Shown here: one piece after another, positions 23,554 to 36,602 of the stretch
How the letters are laid out: each line of letters opens with the position of its first letter
How positions within the stretch are numbered: position 1 is the stretch's first letter
Assembly (NCBI GenBank): GCA_946800325.1
Contig: OX326960.1
Location: 39,005,842-39,069,841, forward strand
Direction: 5' to 3'
Source: Luzula sylvatica
Taxonomy: Eukaryota; Streptophyta; Magnoliopsida; Poales; Juncaceae
DNA: 64,000 nucleotides
The notes under the pieces: generated by a model
Database searches by the model: none
The model's input: the letters and a program-made list of their open reading frames with translations, nothing else
Told to the model about the DNA's origin: nothing
Made by a program: the position numbers and the translations under genes

Positions 23554-24912
23554 TTAAAACACAAAAAAGCAATTTCCACAAAAACTTGGAATATTTTGCA
23601 CAAGCATAATTCGAGCGTTTGTAGAAGCCCTTGGTAAGTTTAGTATTTCATTGAAAATCTCATTATATATATCTGCCGAAACACACAATTTCTCCAGAAT
23701 CGGTGACGAGTCGAGAATGAATCTCGCAAATTCGATTACTGGTGTCGGGCAGGCACAAAACTTTATATTTACTTCTTTCAACTGGCGAAGCGTATCCGCA
23801 TTGGGCATGGTAATCGATGTGATCCTATCTACCGAAGTACCACTTACCTTAAAAAAACAAGAATTGCAATTAAAGATTTTATTTATGAGAAATTATTAAT
23901 TAATTTAATACTTACATTGATATCGAGATTGTGGAGATTACGGGCATTTTGAAAGAGAATCAAAGCACTCTCGACTACTTTTGAGTCTTCGAGATTTATA
24001 TCCACTACCATATCTTTCAAAGATTCCAAATTTGTAGCAATTTGATCTATGGGGAATCCTTGTGCCAAATACTGTTATTTAAAAAGAAAATCAGAAAAAT
24101 ATATAAATAATAAATGGCGAAAAAATAATTAATGAAAATATTTTACCGTGAGGCAATGCCAAAGAATTCCGAGCATTTCGAGATCTCGTAAATCTTCAAA
24201 AACTTTCAAGAAATTACATTTGGAAGTGTTTTTAGTTCTACCGATGTGTAAAGTCTCCAAATCAATGCACGCCTTGATCAATTTTGGCGTGTTTAATTGG
24301 AGATCTGCAAAAATCCCCTCAATTGATAATGTTTCCAATTTGGGGGAGTTGATCTTGAGATTGATTTTCTTCCTGAATTTAATCAGGGATAGATTCTCCA
24401 AATTAGGGCAATTTGAAATTAATTTCTCGATCTGGAGCGCACCGAAAGAACAATCCCCCGGTCTGAGAGTAATTAGCAGATTAAACCCTTTGAATTCTTG
24501 AGGTAATCTTATATAACAATTACTCAAATTCAAAGAATTTAGACCCTCTAAAGAATAAAAGTTTGTTGGTAATTTGTACTTCTTTCTGATATTCAATTCG
24601 AAATGAATTTTTCGAATTTCGTTTCTGGATAAGTTCACAATCGCAGTGACACTGTTTTGTGGAAAGCTTGAAATCGCAAATAGGTCCCTGATGTAGAAGG
24701 AACAAAATGTCGATGAATTTTACCAGTCTGGAGAGATGTTCTCGCAATTCGAGAGACGTGAAATACTCTTCCCGTATTTCCAATTCAGAAATTGAAGACC
24801 ACGTATATCTCCATTTGCTTGATAGATTGCTTGTTTTTATTGCCTCTTTAATCGGCAAATAAGATAGAATTTTGGCTTTTACTTCCTCCGGTAGATTGCT
24901 TATTCTATCCAT
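23554..24912 (-). pseudogene. F-box/LRR (FBD-type) gene with a single frameshift
   Basis: Exons are complement(23554..23847, 23916..24071, 24147..24912). The first exon begins MDRISNLPEEVKAKILSYLP with IKEAIKTSNLSSKWRYTWSS, a clear F-box. LRR-like repeats follow (GLNSLNLSNCYIRLPQEFKG, LISNCPNLENLSLIKF, SPKLETLSIEGIFADL, LKEVNIKFCACPTPVIEFAR). The two 3' introns are GT-AG and keep the frame. The first exon is 766 bp, one base too many: the frame reading CDFKLSTKQ must shift to the frame reading LSRNEIRKIHFEL near 24655-24665, at an ACAAAAC run. Known role of the family: substrate adaptor of SCF ubiquitin ligases. It is either a recent pseudogene or intact with a sequencing error. A 5' UTR intron (about 24941-25095) is likely. 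Confidence 0.85.
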
Positions 24913-25387
24913 AATTGTATATCCAAAGCATCAAATCACTGCACAATAAATATAAAATCAAATTAAATCAAGGATTAAACAATGTAATTCAACTACACAT
25001 CAACCTAAATATAAGGAATGAACATGAATAAAAAAAAATAAGGATTTTTCACAAATATCAAAATTGAAGAAAATAATCAGAAAGAAATTACATACCTTCA
25101 CCGCTGAATCAAGAGACAAGGAAGCTTGACTCGATCAAAGCAATAAACACCTTGCAGGTATTCGATCAAGATGACGATCGGAAAGAACGGAGAGGAGAGA
25201 GAGAGGAGGATTAGAAATCTATAATGGGAAGAAAGGGTATATTTTGATTAAACATATGAATAAGATAATGAGAAAAACACGCAGAGGGAGAGGGACGACG
25301 ACTAAACCTAAAAAAATAATAAAATTACCATTTTATTTATAAACCCTAAAAAAATATAAAAATTCACAAACATGAAATTAAAAAATG

Positions 25388-26620
25388 GAGCATTTATGAC
25401 AATAACCCTGTCTAGAAAAATTATTCGAAAAATAACCTTGTTTTATAAAATATTCCAAAACTAGTTCATACCGAATTTTAAAATTCCGGTACCAACTGAT
25501 TATCTCGTTGGTTTAATCAAATTTAAATCATGATTTGAGCAGTCAGAGTTATTTTGAAAAAATCTGATTGGTTTTCAAAAATCGGGTGACACATTAAATT
25601 CATAAAAAACTAAGTATTTCCATGTTCTATCATTATATCTTTTATATTTTAGTTAGAAGATTTAATTAGCAACATAATCAATACATGACATGTAATTCAT
25701 AATTAATTTAATACATAATTAATATTAATTCGAATTCATAAATTTAAATTAATATTAATTAAATATTAACGATACATTTTTAATTATTATGTTAATTAAA
25801 TGTGTTAATTCAAATATGAAAAATTCGGCAGGAAATTCTTTGGGCAAAATAAAATTTCTCTTTTATTATTAACCTGAAATAAAAAAAACAAATGGGAAAT
25901 TTTATGATTCCCCAATATATCCCCGCTGAATTCTATATAATTAAATGAACACGCTTAATTAATCGTGTTGTCATATTATTAACATACTTATTAATGATAT
26001 GACATATAAATAACCATTAATTTAATTCATAATTTTAATTTATTTGAATTCACAAATTTAAATAAATATTATCTAATTATTAATGATATTTTATTTAATT
26101 ATTGCGGAACCATTCAATTATATAAAATTCGGCCGAGATATATTGGGGAACCATAAAATTTCTCATTTGTTTTTTTATGTCAGGTTAATAATAAAAGAGA
26201 AATTTACTTTGCCCCAAGAATTCTCCGCCGAATTTTTCATATTTGAATTAACACATTTAATTAACATAATAATTAAAAATGCATCGTTAATATTTAATTA
26301 ATATTAATTATGAATTACATGTCATGTATTGATTATGTTGCTAATTAAATCTTCTGATTAAAATATAAAAAATATAATGGTAAAACTTGGAGATACCTAA
26401 TTTTTATGAATTTAATGTGTCACCGGCTTTCTAAAAACCGGTTAATTTTTTGACAACAACTATGACTTCTCAAAATTTAAATTTGATTAAACCACCGAGA
26501 TTTTAAAATCAGTTGGTACCGGGATTTTAAAATTTGGTATGGGTTAGTTTTGAAATATTTTACAAAACAAGGTTATTTTTCGAATAAATTTTTGAGACAT
26601 GATTACCTTCAGAAATGCTA
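25388..26620. mobile_element. 1.2 kb foldback element (MULE-like ends)
   Basis: It starts GGAGCATTTATGAC and ends AGAAATGCTA. The two halves are inverted copies almost to the centre: ATTCGAAAAATAACCTTGTT at 25427 answers AACAAGGTTATTTTTCGAAT at 26566, and the inner lines GGAAATTTTATGATTCCCCA and TTGGGGAACCATAAAATTTC also pair. It interrupts the 110 bp duplicate seen intact at 18841. No transposase is present. The ends resemble those of the 48226 element (GGAGCATTTCTG), so a MULE relation is likely. A clean 9 bp target duplication is not visible. Confidence 0.75.
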
Positions 26621-26655
26621 GTTTCATATTACACTTCCTTTATTTCTTCTTTTTG

Positions 26656-27098
26656 TGCGTCCTTCACATTCTGAATTTTTTTTTCTGCACTTGCTCATAC
26701 AAACCATAAACTATTTACTTTTAGATTAAACTCAACAAAAACATAAAATCAATATTAATACAAAATCATAACATTCGAAAAAAGGCCAAAGAAACAAAAA
26801 AAGAACGATAAAAAATTCAAAAAGATATTTCCTTTTCATCCTTTAATTAATAATTTCATTCACGCATTATAAATAAATAATAAAAAAAAAACAGTTTAAC
26901 TTTAACATGTTTAAAGTTTAAACCGCTATTCCGATAATATCAAACACCTTAATAAATCGAGCTTCTCATTTTCCAATGATGAAAAATCAATATTTCTCAT
27001 TTTTTTTACAAGAACGAATAAACAAAACACATCCATTATACCATTTACCAACCAATAATAAAACTTCCATTTAATTTACCATTTACCATTTTTCTTCT
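26656..27098. other. intergenic, no gene seen
   Basis: AT-rich sequence between the foldback element and the 3' end of the PP2C gene. It probably includes the 3' UTR of the latter near 27000-27098. Confidence 0.5.
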
Positions 27099-28642
27099 TC
27101 AAGGAAGAGAATGGGTTCTCCTATGTCCTCGAGTTAAGCAATGGGTGCTCCTCGACGACACCATGGCCCCACTCCATGGACCCCTGTTCGACGCTGATGT
27201 CACCATCATCTCATCGAGGAAGATGATGACGACACTGATGTCATCGTGAAAGTAACGCTTCTGGCTCTTTTGTAGATTTTTAACGTCTCGGTACCTCACT
27301 TCCTTCTTGCACGCTGTCACTTCAACTGCTTTTTTTATTAACCTTTTCGCAGCCCCCTATATATCAAAATAATACATGAATTTTATATATTTTCAAATAT
27401 CTCGAAATATTTTTAAAAAATGCATATTAATATTTCATTGCTTACGTTGCGAGAAGACATATTGACGATATCGACGGCCTCTTGATTGGTCAAGTGGTCC
27501 CATAATCCATCAGAAGCAAAAATTACGAATTTGTCCCTGGGATTGAGTCTGAGTTCACAAATACTCGGTTCGGCACATAGAAACGGTTCATCAAAGGGAT
27601 GAGAAATGCGAAATTTTGACGCTAGAGGTGATTGGTTAAATTCCATTGATTTTAAATAAAAGTCCCCAATCGATCTCGATATCTGTAATTGTCAATAATT
27701 CAGGGGTTATTTCTGTAATTTTATCGTAATGCTGGGAAAATGAAAATAGAAGAGAAAAATACCTGGATTATGCCTTTGACACGCCAGACATTTCTGACGG
27801 GGTAAACGACATTGGGATCGTTAGGGTGCTTGGATAGAAGCTCTTCTCTGACGCTCTCAAAGGAGGCATTATGCTCTGTCGATAACTGAATTGCCTCGGT
27901 GACCGTACTGCCTCTATCTCCTCGGCCCAATACTGCTCGCGAATCTCCTGCATTTGCTATGAAAAGCTTGCCATTTGTCACCACGCCGATGAGACAGCAC
28001 GTGCCTACTGATGCCAGCTTGGCATACTTGGAGCCCTCGAGTTTCCAGTTTTGTCTAACGAAGGAGCGGAAGCCTTCCTCTGTGGCTTCGTATGCTTGTT
28101 GTATTGCTTCTGGGTTCATGGCTTGAAGATCGGTAGCGAATTCTGTTCACGAGAGAATACAATGTGGGTAAATTGATCATGAAAGATATTTAATTAAGCC
28201 CAATTTCAATCGTAATTGATTGATAAAGACTACGATTTTGTCTATAAAATACACAATTTGTACAAAAATAACAGAGAATGAAATCGAATTGTTCACTTTT
28301 GAGATGACGAAACAAATTCTGGAGCACGTATACGGAGGCTTCACTTCCGCCATGGCCGTCGTAGATGCCAATGAAGGTACCAAGCGGCCCATTGGGATCA
28401 TCCGTAAGAGCTCCAGTTTTTAACTCGCTCCGATCCTCGTTGTGCTTATTACCAGTCAATACAGCCATAGAAAACTCTCCGAGCAAGTGCGCCCCCCTCT
28501 TGTGCTGCCAAATCCAGTTATTCCCTCTATTCCCATTACGGCCGGTGTACGATCGACACTCGTTCTCCCCCAACGGCGAGATTTCGAAGCAAGACAAAAT
28601 CAGCTTCTTCACCTTCCCCCTCTTGGATCCCTCCGGCGGCAT
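27099..28642 (-). CDS. protein phosphatase 2C, clade D type
   Basis: Four exons, complement(27099..27356, 27446..27682, 27763..28142, 28297..28642), join to 406 aa with GT-AG introns and no frame break. Seen: LLGEFSMAV (about 53-61), the metal-binding [14 protein letters not shown] (DGHGG 95-99), [12 protein letters not shown] (about 177-188), [35 protein letters not shown] and the final [10 protein letters not shown]. These are the ordered PP2C motifs; the spacing and WRVKG/ISRSIGD wording are typical of plant clade D. Known for the clade: Mg/Mn-dependent Ser/Thr phosphatase, several members of which dephosphorylate plasma-membrane H+-ATPases and are inhibited by SAUR proteins. The C-terminal 35 residues after IIFLDEM are not familiar. 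The ATG is preceded in frame by TGA. Confidence 0.93.
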
Positions 28643-29640
28643 TACTCACAACAAAAAGGTACAATCTTTGATCACAGAAACACACAAAAATCGATAGAAT
28701 TTGCAAGAATTACGAGACAGAAATCTTTCACAAAATATATACGACAAAGAAGCGGAAAGCGCTCGAAGAAATTGGATGGTTTTTTTTGGTTAATTTGAAT
28801 GTTTAATGTTGCTTTAGCGGCAATGAAAAGTTGTTTTTCTTCTTATTCTTGCGCGAGATTTATTGGTGAATAATTTTTTTTTTTGCTAATTCCAGGGTTT
28901 AAGCTCTCGCGAATTGTATGTATATTATATGCCTGCACTCGGTGTATGGAGCGAACTATAATAAACATGTGAAGAGTTTCGCAAAGTGTATGGACCGAAT
29001 GTAGAGAAAGAAGAAGGCCAATTATAACGGGAAGAGGGGAGAGAAAACGCCTGTTTGGGGACACGGAATTGGAGACGGATAGAATCTCGTATCTTAATAA
29101 TACAAATTTTCTGTTTGGCACCTGAAATTAAAAAGAGAATTACAAAATAAAATATTTTAGGGGATTTGCATATTTATTTATTTTTAAATTTAAAATTACA
29201 TATTTATTTTTCTTAAAATTAAAATATCATGTTCATCCTTTCATAAATCTAAAATATTATATTTATCAAAAAATTAAGAATCATCTAATTTTTTCCGTTA
29301 AAACTATCTGTCAACATTTAAAATTACTACTTTATCCTTCTAAAAATCCAAAATATCACATTTACTCTTTTAAAAAACATGTTTACCATTTCATAAACCT
29401 AAAAGACCCAAAGAACAACCGCATCAAGGACACATCCCGCTCTTCTATCATCGGAACAGCTGCATCAAGGACACGTCACTGAGATAAATAGCCGAAGAGT
29501 ACTTCCCGTGCCACCACCAACCCCACCGCCTCTAAAGATGGACTACACCCCCTCCACCTTCACAAACACAACGCCCAAAAAACTATATGTCCCCAACAGT
29601 GTCTCGTCCCCCGAAACGCATTCGTAACATGCGTCGTTAC
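28643..29640. other. PP2C promoter region and repeat-derived DNA
   Basis: 28643-28800 is the likely 5' UTR of the PP2C gene on the minus strand. 29150-29400 has ATATTTATC/AAAATATCACATTTA repeats common to decayed transposons. 29400-29640 is GC-richer (CATCAAGGACACATCCCGCTC and CATCAAGGACACGTCACTGA as near duplicates). This belongs with 31371-31660, from which it is separated by the hAT insertion. Confidence 0.4.
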
Positions 29641-31362
29641 CAGGGCCGGTCCACACTCATGCCAAATGTGACAAATGGCATAGGCCCACCAAATATTAAA
29701 GGCCCATTTTTTCTATAAAGCCTACCTTCTCAATCATTTTTCTATTTAAAGCCCTTTTTTAAGGAGGAGGCAATAGCCATCACCCCATATATATTAAAAA
29801 AAAATCGTCAATAAATTACAGGGTATAAGCAAGAAGGAAAAAAAATTCAAGTGAATAGACACCCAAGAGATGGAAAAAATCTCCTACTAAACTCCTACAT
29901 TGCTATTTAAAGCCTCTTTAATTTGTAGATATGACAGTTAGTATGTGCACATGCAGAAATTTGTTATTTTCATTTGTTTGGTTTGATGCATTTAATTAAA
30001 TTCATGCATTTCTTACTATCGAGGACCTCTCCACTATCGTAAGTCGACTTCAGTCCAAAACTACGAGAGTCCCACTTGCAAGAAAAAAAATTGTGGGAAA
30101 ATAATATCTTCCTTTTTGTTTGTTTGTCCTTAATATCCTCAAGTTTTACTTCTTGTTTTTTTTTTGGTAAATATTTGTTTCGACCTGCTTTATTTATTTT
30201 TGCAAATTATTTGAATTTCATAAGTAATATCTCTATCATGTTTAGTGTCCTCGTCAATATGCATATGTCCTAATTTTGTCTTTAATCTTTATTATTTAAT
30301 TTGTTTTTTTCTCTGGAAAATACTATTTTCTTCACGTTATTTATATGCATATGTCATAATATCGTATCATTTTTGTATATGGAGAATACTACGGAAAATA
30401 TTGGAAAGAAAGGAAACTCAATTTTCAGGTGATCTAAATATATGAGCAATTTTCATCTTAAGATCAAGACGGAGCACATTATTTTTTTTTTGGGATTGTA
30501 ATGTGATGGTATGATTTATTTATGATATTGTTTTTTGATGATTATTAATTGTTTGGTTAAATTAAAAACTTATGTCAAATTAAATCAATGGTGAAATTTA
30601 TTTGAAATTTTAGTACTTAGAAAGCTTGAAATTTCATAATACAATTACATCAAACCAAACATAAAAATTATAAATCGAGTAGTTTTACTTTCGTGAATTC
30701 AAACATTACAATTTGAACTTCAATTCCGGAAACTCGACTTGCAAACGTTGATTTTCTTCAAGTAATTTATAATACGGTAATCCAAACATGCCCTTAAATC
30801 ACTTTTAATACAGCAAATCACTATTTTCAGTGTCCACTAACAAAATCTACTCGTTTCACATTTGGATTCATCAACCATCATAATAGTTGCAAACAACATT
30901 CAGTTCAACTTATATTAGTAATAGCAGGTCATTCTAATATACAAGTTGTAAAAAAAAGTTCATTTCATACTGAGGAATGACACTAGTATATAATTTTCAT
31001 ATTTAAGTGTGGAGGTATTTTTGACTAATTAATCTCATCTAGTAAGGTTTGGTGGTTAGTTTATTAGAAAAATGAATAAATAGGAAGATTAATCATGGGC
31101 ATTGATCAAATAGTTAATATATACAATTACACATTAATTCTATCATATACTTTTTTTTTAACTATATTTTGTATTAGGTATATTGTATATTGTTTAATTA
31201 TTTTTTAGTTATATTATCAAATGAGAAATTTGTAATTTGACTATATTTTATTTTAGTTTTGTATTGAGATTTTTGTATGGTTAAATTTATAAAATATTAA
31301 TATTTAGTTAGTCTCGTTAATTTTTTTGTCAAAAGGCCTCCGAATATGCTGGGCCGGCCCTG
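29641..31362. mobile_element. non-autonomous hAT element, 1722 bp
   Basis: It begins CAGGGCCGGTCC and ends GGGCCGGCCCTG, an inverted pair, and is flanked by GTCGTTAC (29633-29640) and ATCGTTAC (31363-31370), an 8 bp target duplication with one mismatch. CAGGG-type ends with 8 bp duplications fit the hAT superfamily. The interior is AT-rich with no transposase ORF. Confidence 0.82.
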
Positions 31363-31370
31363 ATCGTTAC

Positions 31371-31660
31371 AAACCACGTCTCGAAACCATATCGGAGGAA
31401 TTCGAGGTGGTGACGAGGCAAAGAAGAACAATTGGTCAAAAAATGCTCAAGGCTTTACAAAAAATTATAATGTGCTTTACAAAAAATTAGAAATTGTTTA
31501 AATAGTAGGATTTCGAGAATTTTTCGATTAATTTGTTATTAAGCTTCAATTTTTTTATTTTAAATTTTGTGAATTGGTATTATAATTAATTTGAATGGAA
31601 GATTGAAAAATGCTATTTTTGTGTGCTATTTGCTAATCATTTTTGTAACAAATTTATATC
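31371..31660. repeat. dispersed repeat, copy 2 (partner at about 16430-16860)
   Basis: See the 16430 entry: GAATTCGAGGTGG, AGAACAATTGG, AATGCTCAAGG and TTTTTGTGTG occur in the same order with similar spacing. In this copy the left part was separated by the hAT insertion at 29641-31362. Confidence 0.6.
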
Positions 31661-32968
31661 TAATAAAATTTTATAATACTAAAACACTCTGAGTTATTTA
31701 CAAATTTAATAATGTAGTAAATCCATTAAGTCGAAATTCCAGGATTTAAACCAAATTCTTTAGATGTGATACTACAAAGGTTTCATCTCCAGTTGAGCTG
31801 CCCCAATTGTATGGCCGTGTCGTCACTCTTCAGTCTTCACTAGCAAGGCTTGGTCTCTCTCGGCCGTCGGATCTCGTCATCTCCTCCGGCGGCGCCGGGT
31901 ACGGCTCTTCTCCGCCGTCCCTTCTGCCGATATGACGAGGTCGGAGTTGTTCAGATGACGTCGACGAACAATCTCGAGGCTAATTATCTAACCTGTTATG
32001 GTCTACTCAAAGTGATTTTGTTGATAATTTCAGATGGTTTAAACATTTTTTATACGATTTTTGATCGATTTTCTTGCAGGATGCGACGGAACAAGGAGTA
32101 AAAATGTTATTCTTTCCAGAAAGTTTTTCTTTCATAAGCTCCAGAGAAGGAGAACCCCTTACAATCGTCGAGCCTTCGAACGGGCCTCTTATGCAGAGAT
32201 ACTGCTCTCTTGCAAGGTAATCAATCTCACTCACTCACCATGATTGTACCTCAATTAGCATATGATTGCATCTTTACAAATTGTAGAGAAGTGAATACGT
32301 GACTATCATTAAAAGATATCATTGCACCATGATTCGGATCCATTGACATTATCCAACAATACAGGGCCACATTAAAAGATCTCCCATTAGTAACTTCACA
32401 GACCATTCCCCGTTAAAACTCAAATTATCTACACCAAAAATCCCAAAAGAATGTACAATTAAAATAGAAAGATTTTGGCTAAACTATGAAGAAGCTAAAG
32501 AAATAATAAAAAAAATACCTGGATAATAAAAATACGGATAACAATACAACAATATATTATAGTGAAAAACTACGAGATTCAAAAATTAAACTAGCTGAAT
32601 GGGCCAAGAAAAAATTCAAGGGAAGGGACAACTTATACCAACAACCTGAGTCCGAAAAAAAACTAAGAATACAACTTAAACAACAAGCCCACAAAACATC
32701 AAACGACTCAGAATCAAAATGACAGCACCGATCTTCATGTACATGACTAAAATTGGGGGATCAAAATACCTCTTATTTTCATGCCCTTGCTTCAAATAGA
32801 AGACATCAAAACTACATAACAGAAATTAACATAAATTCGACTGAAAATTTATCGACTAGTGAGTCCATCCTTCAGGCTTTCACGGCCCATTACAAACTAC
32901 AAATGGGGACCCCACATATAAAAAACACACTACGATTTGACAACAATTTACACATAATCACATGAAAT

Positions 32969-34584
32969 TGTTAGGATTACGAGCAACTTTATTGCACAGT
33001 GGAACTCATCCGAACTTCTAAAGTCATGAATATGTATATTGCTAATTAGATACGAAGTAAGAGTTTCAAAATTTCACCTCATATTTAGTTCAAATATGGT
33101 TGAAGAAAACTTGCAGAGATCAACGTTAGGTATGCTCGAACCGGCACCACCCTGATCTATCGGTATCCGCACGCGACTCGTTTAGACCGGATGTGAAGAC
33201 CTCCGATGCTAGTCGGATCCTTCCTCTCTTCAGAAAATATGCTGCCACCTCTTGCTTTATTCTCAAAAAACTAAGTTGACGGCTAGGGTTCCTCTGTTTC
33301 TCTCTATTATGAATATTGAGAATGAAAACCCTCAAAAGATTAATTATCAAGCTTACCATCTATGAAGAGAATAGGTGGGTATTTATAATCAGATTTGGAA
33401 AATCCTAGATCTTCCAAATCATTCATCTCCCCAAATGAATTAATGCTGATTATTAATCCCATGCATCCATACATGCATGTAGCATCTAATGCTTACATCT
33501 GTTCATCTTGATCTGATTTTTTGTGTCCAATCCAAACTTATCTTTGTGTGTGATCCTATAGGTTTATTTAATGTTTGCAGCATATTAAATCTCCATTTAA
33601 CTATGCAAATCATAATTGGCCTCTAGCAAGACATTATGACTACCCAAATTAAATAAATGATTTGCTATCATCACCTATTTATCAAATAGATAAATTACTA
33701 GCTCTCTTGTTCATACGATATATGTTGATCAAAGACATGGTCAAGTGTCATCCTTTCTAAATCAATTTAACTCTTTCCCGATCTAGAATTAGATTGAATA
33801 TTCAATTAATATTAACAAATAACAACACATGTTAATATTATTGAGCGTGGCCACGCATTTCCTTCAATCCTAATTCATCAGGGGGCCCTCTTAATTCATC
33901 AGGGGCCCTGAGAGATATCTCTTTCAATCATGAAAGGAACAACTTTCATCTTGGTTATTCAAATCCTCCAACATGCTCCATGTAATACCCAATGATGATC
34001 TTGATTACCTGGTTAAAGATAACAAAGAAACATATCTAAGTATCATAATTCACATGTGAGAAATCTAATGAAAACCTCATGTCAAAGAACTAAAATTTTA
34101 TTTGTTTATGAGAATATATATAATGCCAATAACCATGTATATTCTCATAAATTGGTCAGTCCAATATGTAGTCACTAATACATATCTATATTTCATATTT
34201 GATATCACTACATCTCAATGTATTACATGTCCATGATCAGTAAAACATAATCATCTCATATGCGAATATACTGGTGTACACATATATTATATTTTCTTAG
34301 ACATGTATATCTCCATATACATCATATATATGACCAGGGACATTTAGAATCGTATTACGTTCATTTTACAATTTTACTAGCATAATCACATATTATGATG
34401 ATGTACAAACTAGTGGTACAATTCATGGCTTATTCACATTTTCATAAATATGTTAAATAATCAGTACACATATTAAGTGAAACTTTAATCAAATATATCA
34501 TATTAGATTAACAACACATAAATAATAACTATCCTTTGTTTATATACAAGCTAAACAGTTTAGTTTAGGTCATTATTTCTTTCA
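32969..34584 (-). mobile_element. solo LTR (probably copia type) inside the LINE, 1616 bp
   Basis: The segment starts TGTTAGGATTACG and ends TTATTTCTTTCA, so it has TG...CA ends, and it interrupts the LINE reading frame between LHIIT and SLRPLDTDITEDE. Flanks are GAAAT (32964-32968) and GAAAC (34585-34589), a 5 bp target duplication with one mismatch. On the minus strand there is a TATAAATACCC promoter motif near 33385 and an AATAAA near the U5 end, so the LTR is in minus orientation. No internal gag/pol remains. The copia assignment rests on general look only. Confidence 0.75.
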
Positions 34585-34589
34585 GAAAC

Positions 34590-36602
34590 ATCCTTAAGGC
34601 CTTTAGATACTGATATTACTGAAGACGAAGTTAGACGAGCAATTTCCCATCTACAAAAAGAAAAATCATTAGGGCCGGATGGGGTACCGACCGAATTTTG
34701 CCAATTATTTTAACCAAGCAACGATAACACTAGTCCCAAAGAAAGAAGGGACTAAAAAAATGGATGATTTTCGACCGATCAGTTGTGTAAACGTACCAAC
34801 AAAAATAATTACTAAAATACTCGCATTGCGATTGAAAGAACACATATCACCTCTGATCAATCACAACCAAACTGCTTTCATGTCAAATAGATCAATTGTA
34901 GACAACTTCTTAGCTACGAGAGAAATAATAACTCACCTTCACAAAAACAAAATATCATCTGTCATGTTAAAAGATTTTAGAAAAGCATTTGATACAGTAT
35001 CGTGGGAATTCTTAATAAACATAATGACCGTTAGGAAATTCCCATCAAAATGGATTGCTTGGATAATTCAACTATTAAAATCATCATCTTCATCCATTAA
35101 ACTAAATGGAAGCATAGGAAAATATTTTAATCGTCAAAGGGGACTCCGACAAGGCGACCCATTATCACCTCTTTTATTTAATCTAACGGTCGATTCTCTG
35201 CAAGAAATATTAAATCAAATAAAGCCGTTCCTAACAAGTCCGGCTAAAATATCACCGCTTCCTCTACAATATGCAGATGATACTGTTATATTCGTGGAAG
35301 CACATCCTCAAAATCTAAGAATAATATACAAAACTTTACATTACTTCTCACAAATATCTGGACTGGTAAATTGGGATAAAAGCTGCTTTATATCTATTGC
35401 CATCGCAGAACATCTCACTGACTATATCGCCAGCATATTGAAGTGTCAAAAACAAACTCTTCCTATAAATTACCTAGGATTCCCACTGACTATTATGAAA
35501 CCTCATAAGTCACTTTTTACTCCACTTATACATAAAATCCAAAAACGAATATCCGCTTGGCAAGAAAAATTATTATCTTACGGAGGAAGATTGACACTCA
35601 TAAACTCAATCTTATCTCCCATACCAACATATATGATGCAAGGATTCAAGATTCCAATGTGGGTAATACAACAAATAGAAAGACTCGTTAAAGCTTTCTT
35701 TTGAAAATCCAAGTCCAAAACAAACCCAATAAATCACCTAGTAAACGAAAAAAAATATGTCTACCAAAAAAAAACAAGAGGACTAGGGATCAAGAACCTC
35801 AAAACACAAAATGATGCACTACTGATTAAAAACCTATGAAAAATAGATATCATAAAAGAATCACTTTGGACAAAATGGACTGACCAATTATATAATATTA
35901 ACCAAGCTCGCGAGTTAGTAACGATTCCAAAGAATAAACAATCTTTCATTGTAAAGGATTTGTGTAAATTGATACCTTTTTATAATAGCTCAATCTCACA
36001 AACGAATACAACATCTTGGAAATGGACCGGACACCAACAATTCACTACTAAAAGCACATATAATATGCTTATTGACCCGGGAGAAAGAGTGACATGGCAC
36101 AAATTCCTATGGAAAGCGAAAGTGCCAAACAAAATCAATATTTTCACATGGATCAATATTGCTAACCGACTACTAACGGGAGAACTATTACAAAAAAGAG
36201 GTATAATGGGACCTTTTAGATGTCCACTATGTTCGAATGCATACGAAACGACGTCCCACTTATTTATAGAGTGCACATACACCTCTACGTTATGGAACCT
36301 AATCCAACCATACACACAATACATCATCGTCCCAAATCACCAACCATCCATAATCGAATTTTGGAGCCAAACTTGAGAACAAATGCAGCATGAACATCGA
36401 CAAAATTGGGACATTCTATTCATGGCAAGCACGTGGAACATATGGCTAGGGCTAGAAAAGAACAATCGAATATTCAATGGAAGATCAAAACCGCCAACTA
36501 CTACAGCCAGGACCACAATGGAATTGGCAATGTTAATGGAAAAAGAATTGCTAGCACAAAGAGGCCTGTTAGGATTGCATCTAGTGACTCAACACTATTA
36601 CT
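34590..36602 (+). pseudogene. LINE reverse transcriptase and zf-RVT region, broken
   Basis: The reading starts with LQKEKSLGPDGVPTEF, then jumps frame into a 341-codon stretch with LVPKKEGTKKMDDFRPISC, RQRGLRQGDPLSPLLFN and the catalytic YADD. Stops follow at 35702 and 35837 and at the end of 36376. C-terminal zf-RVT residues (WHKFLWKAKVPNKINIFTW, RCPLCSNAYETTSHLFIEC) are at 36090-36280. The order matches plant non-LTR reverse transcriptases. A segment between GVPTEF and LVPKKE seems deleted. Confidence 0.9.
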
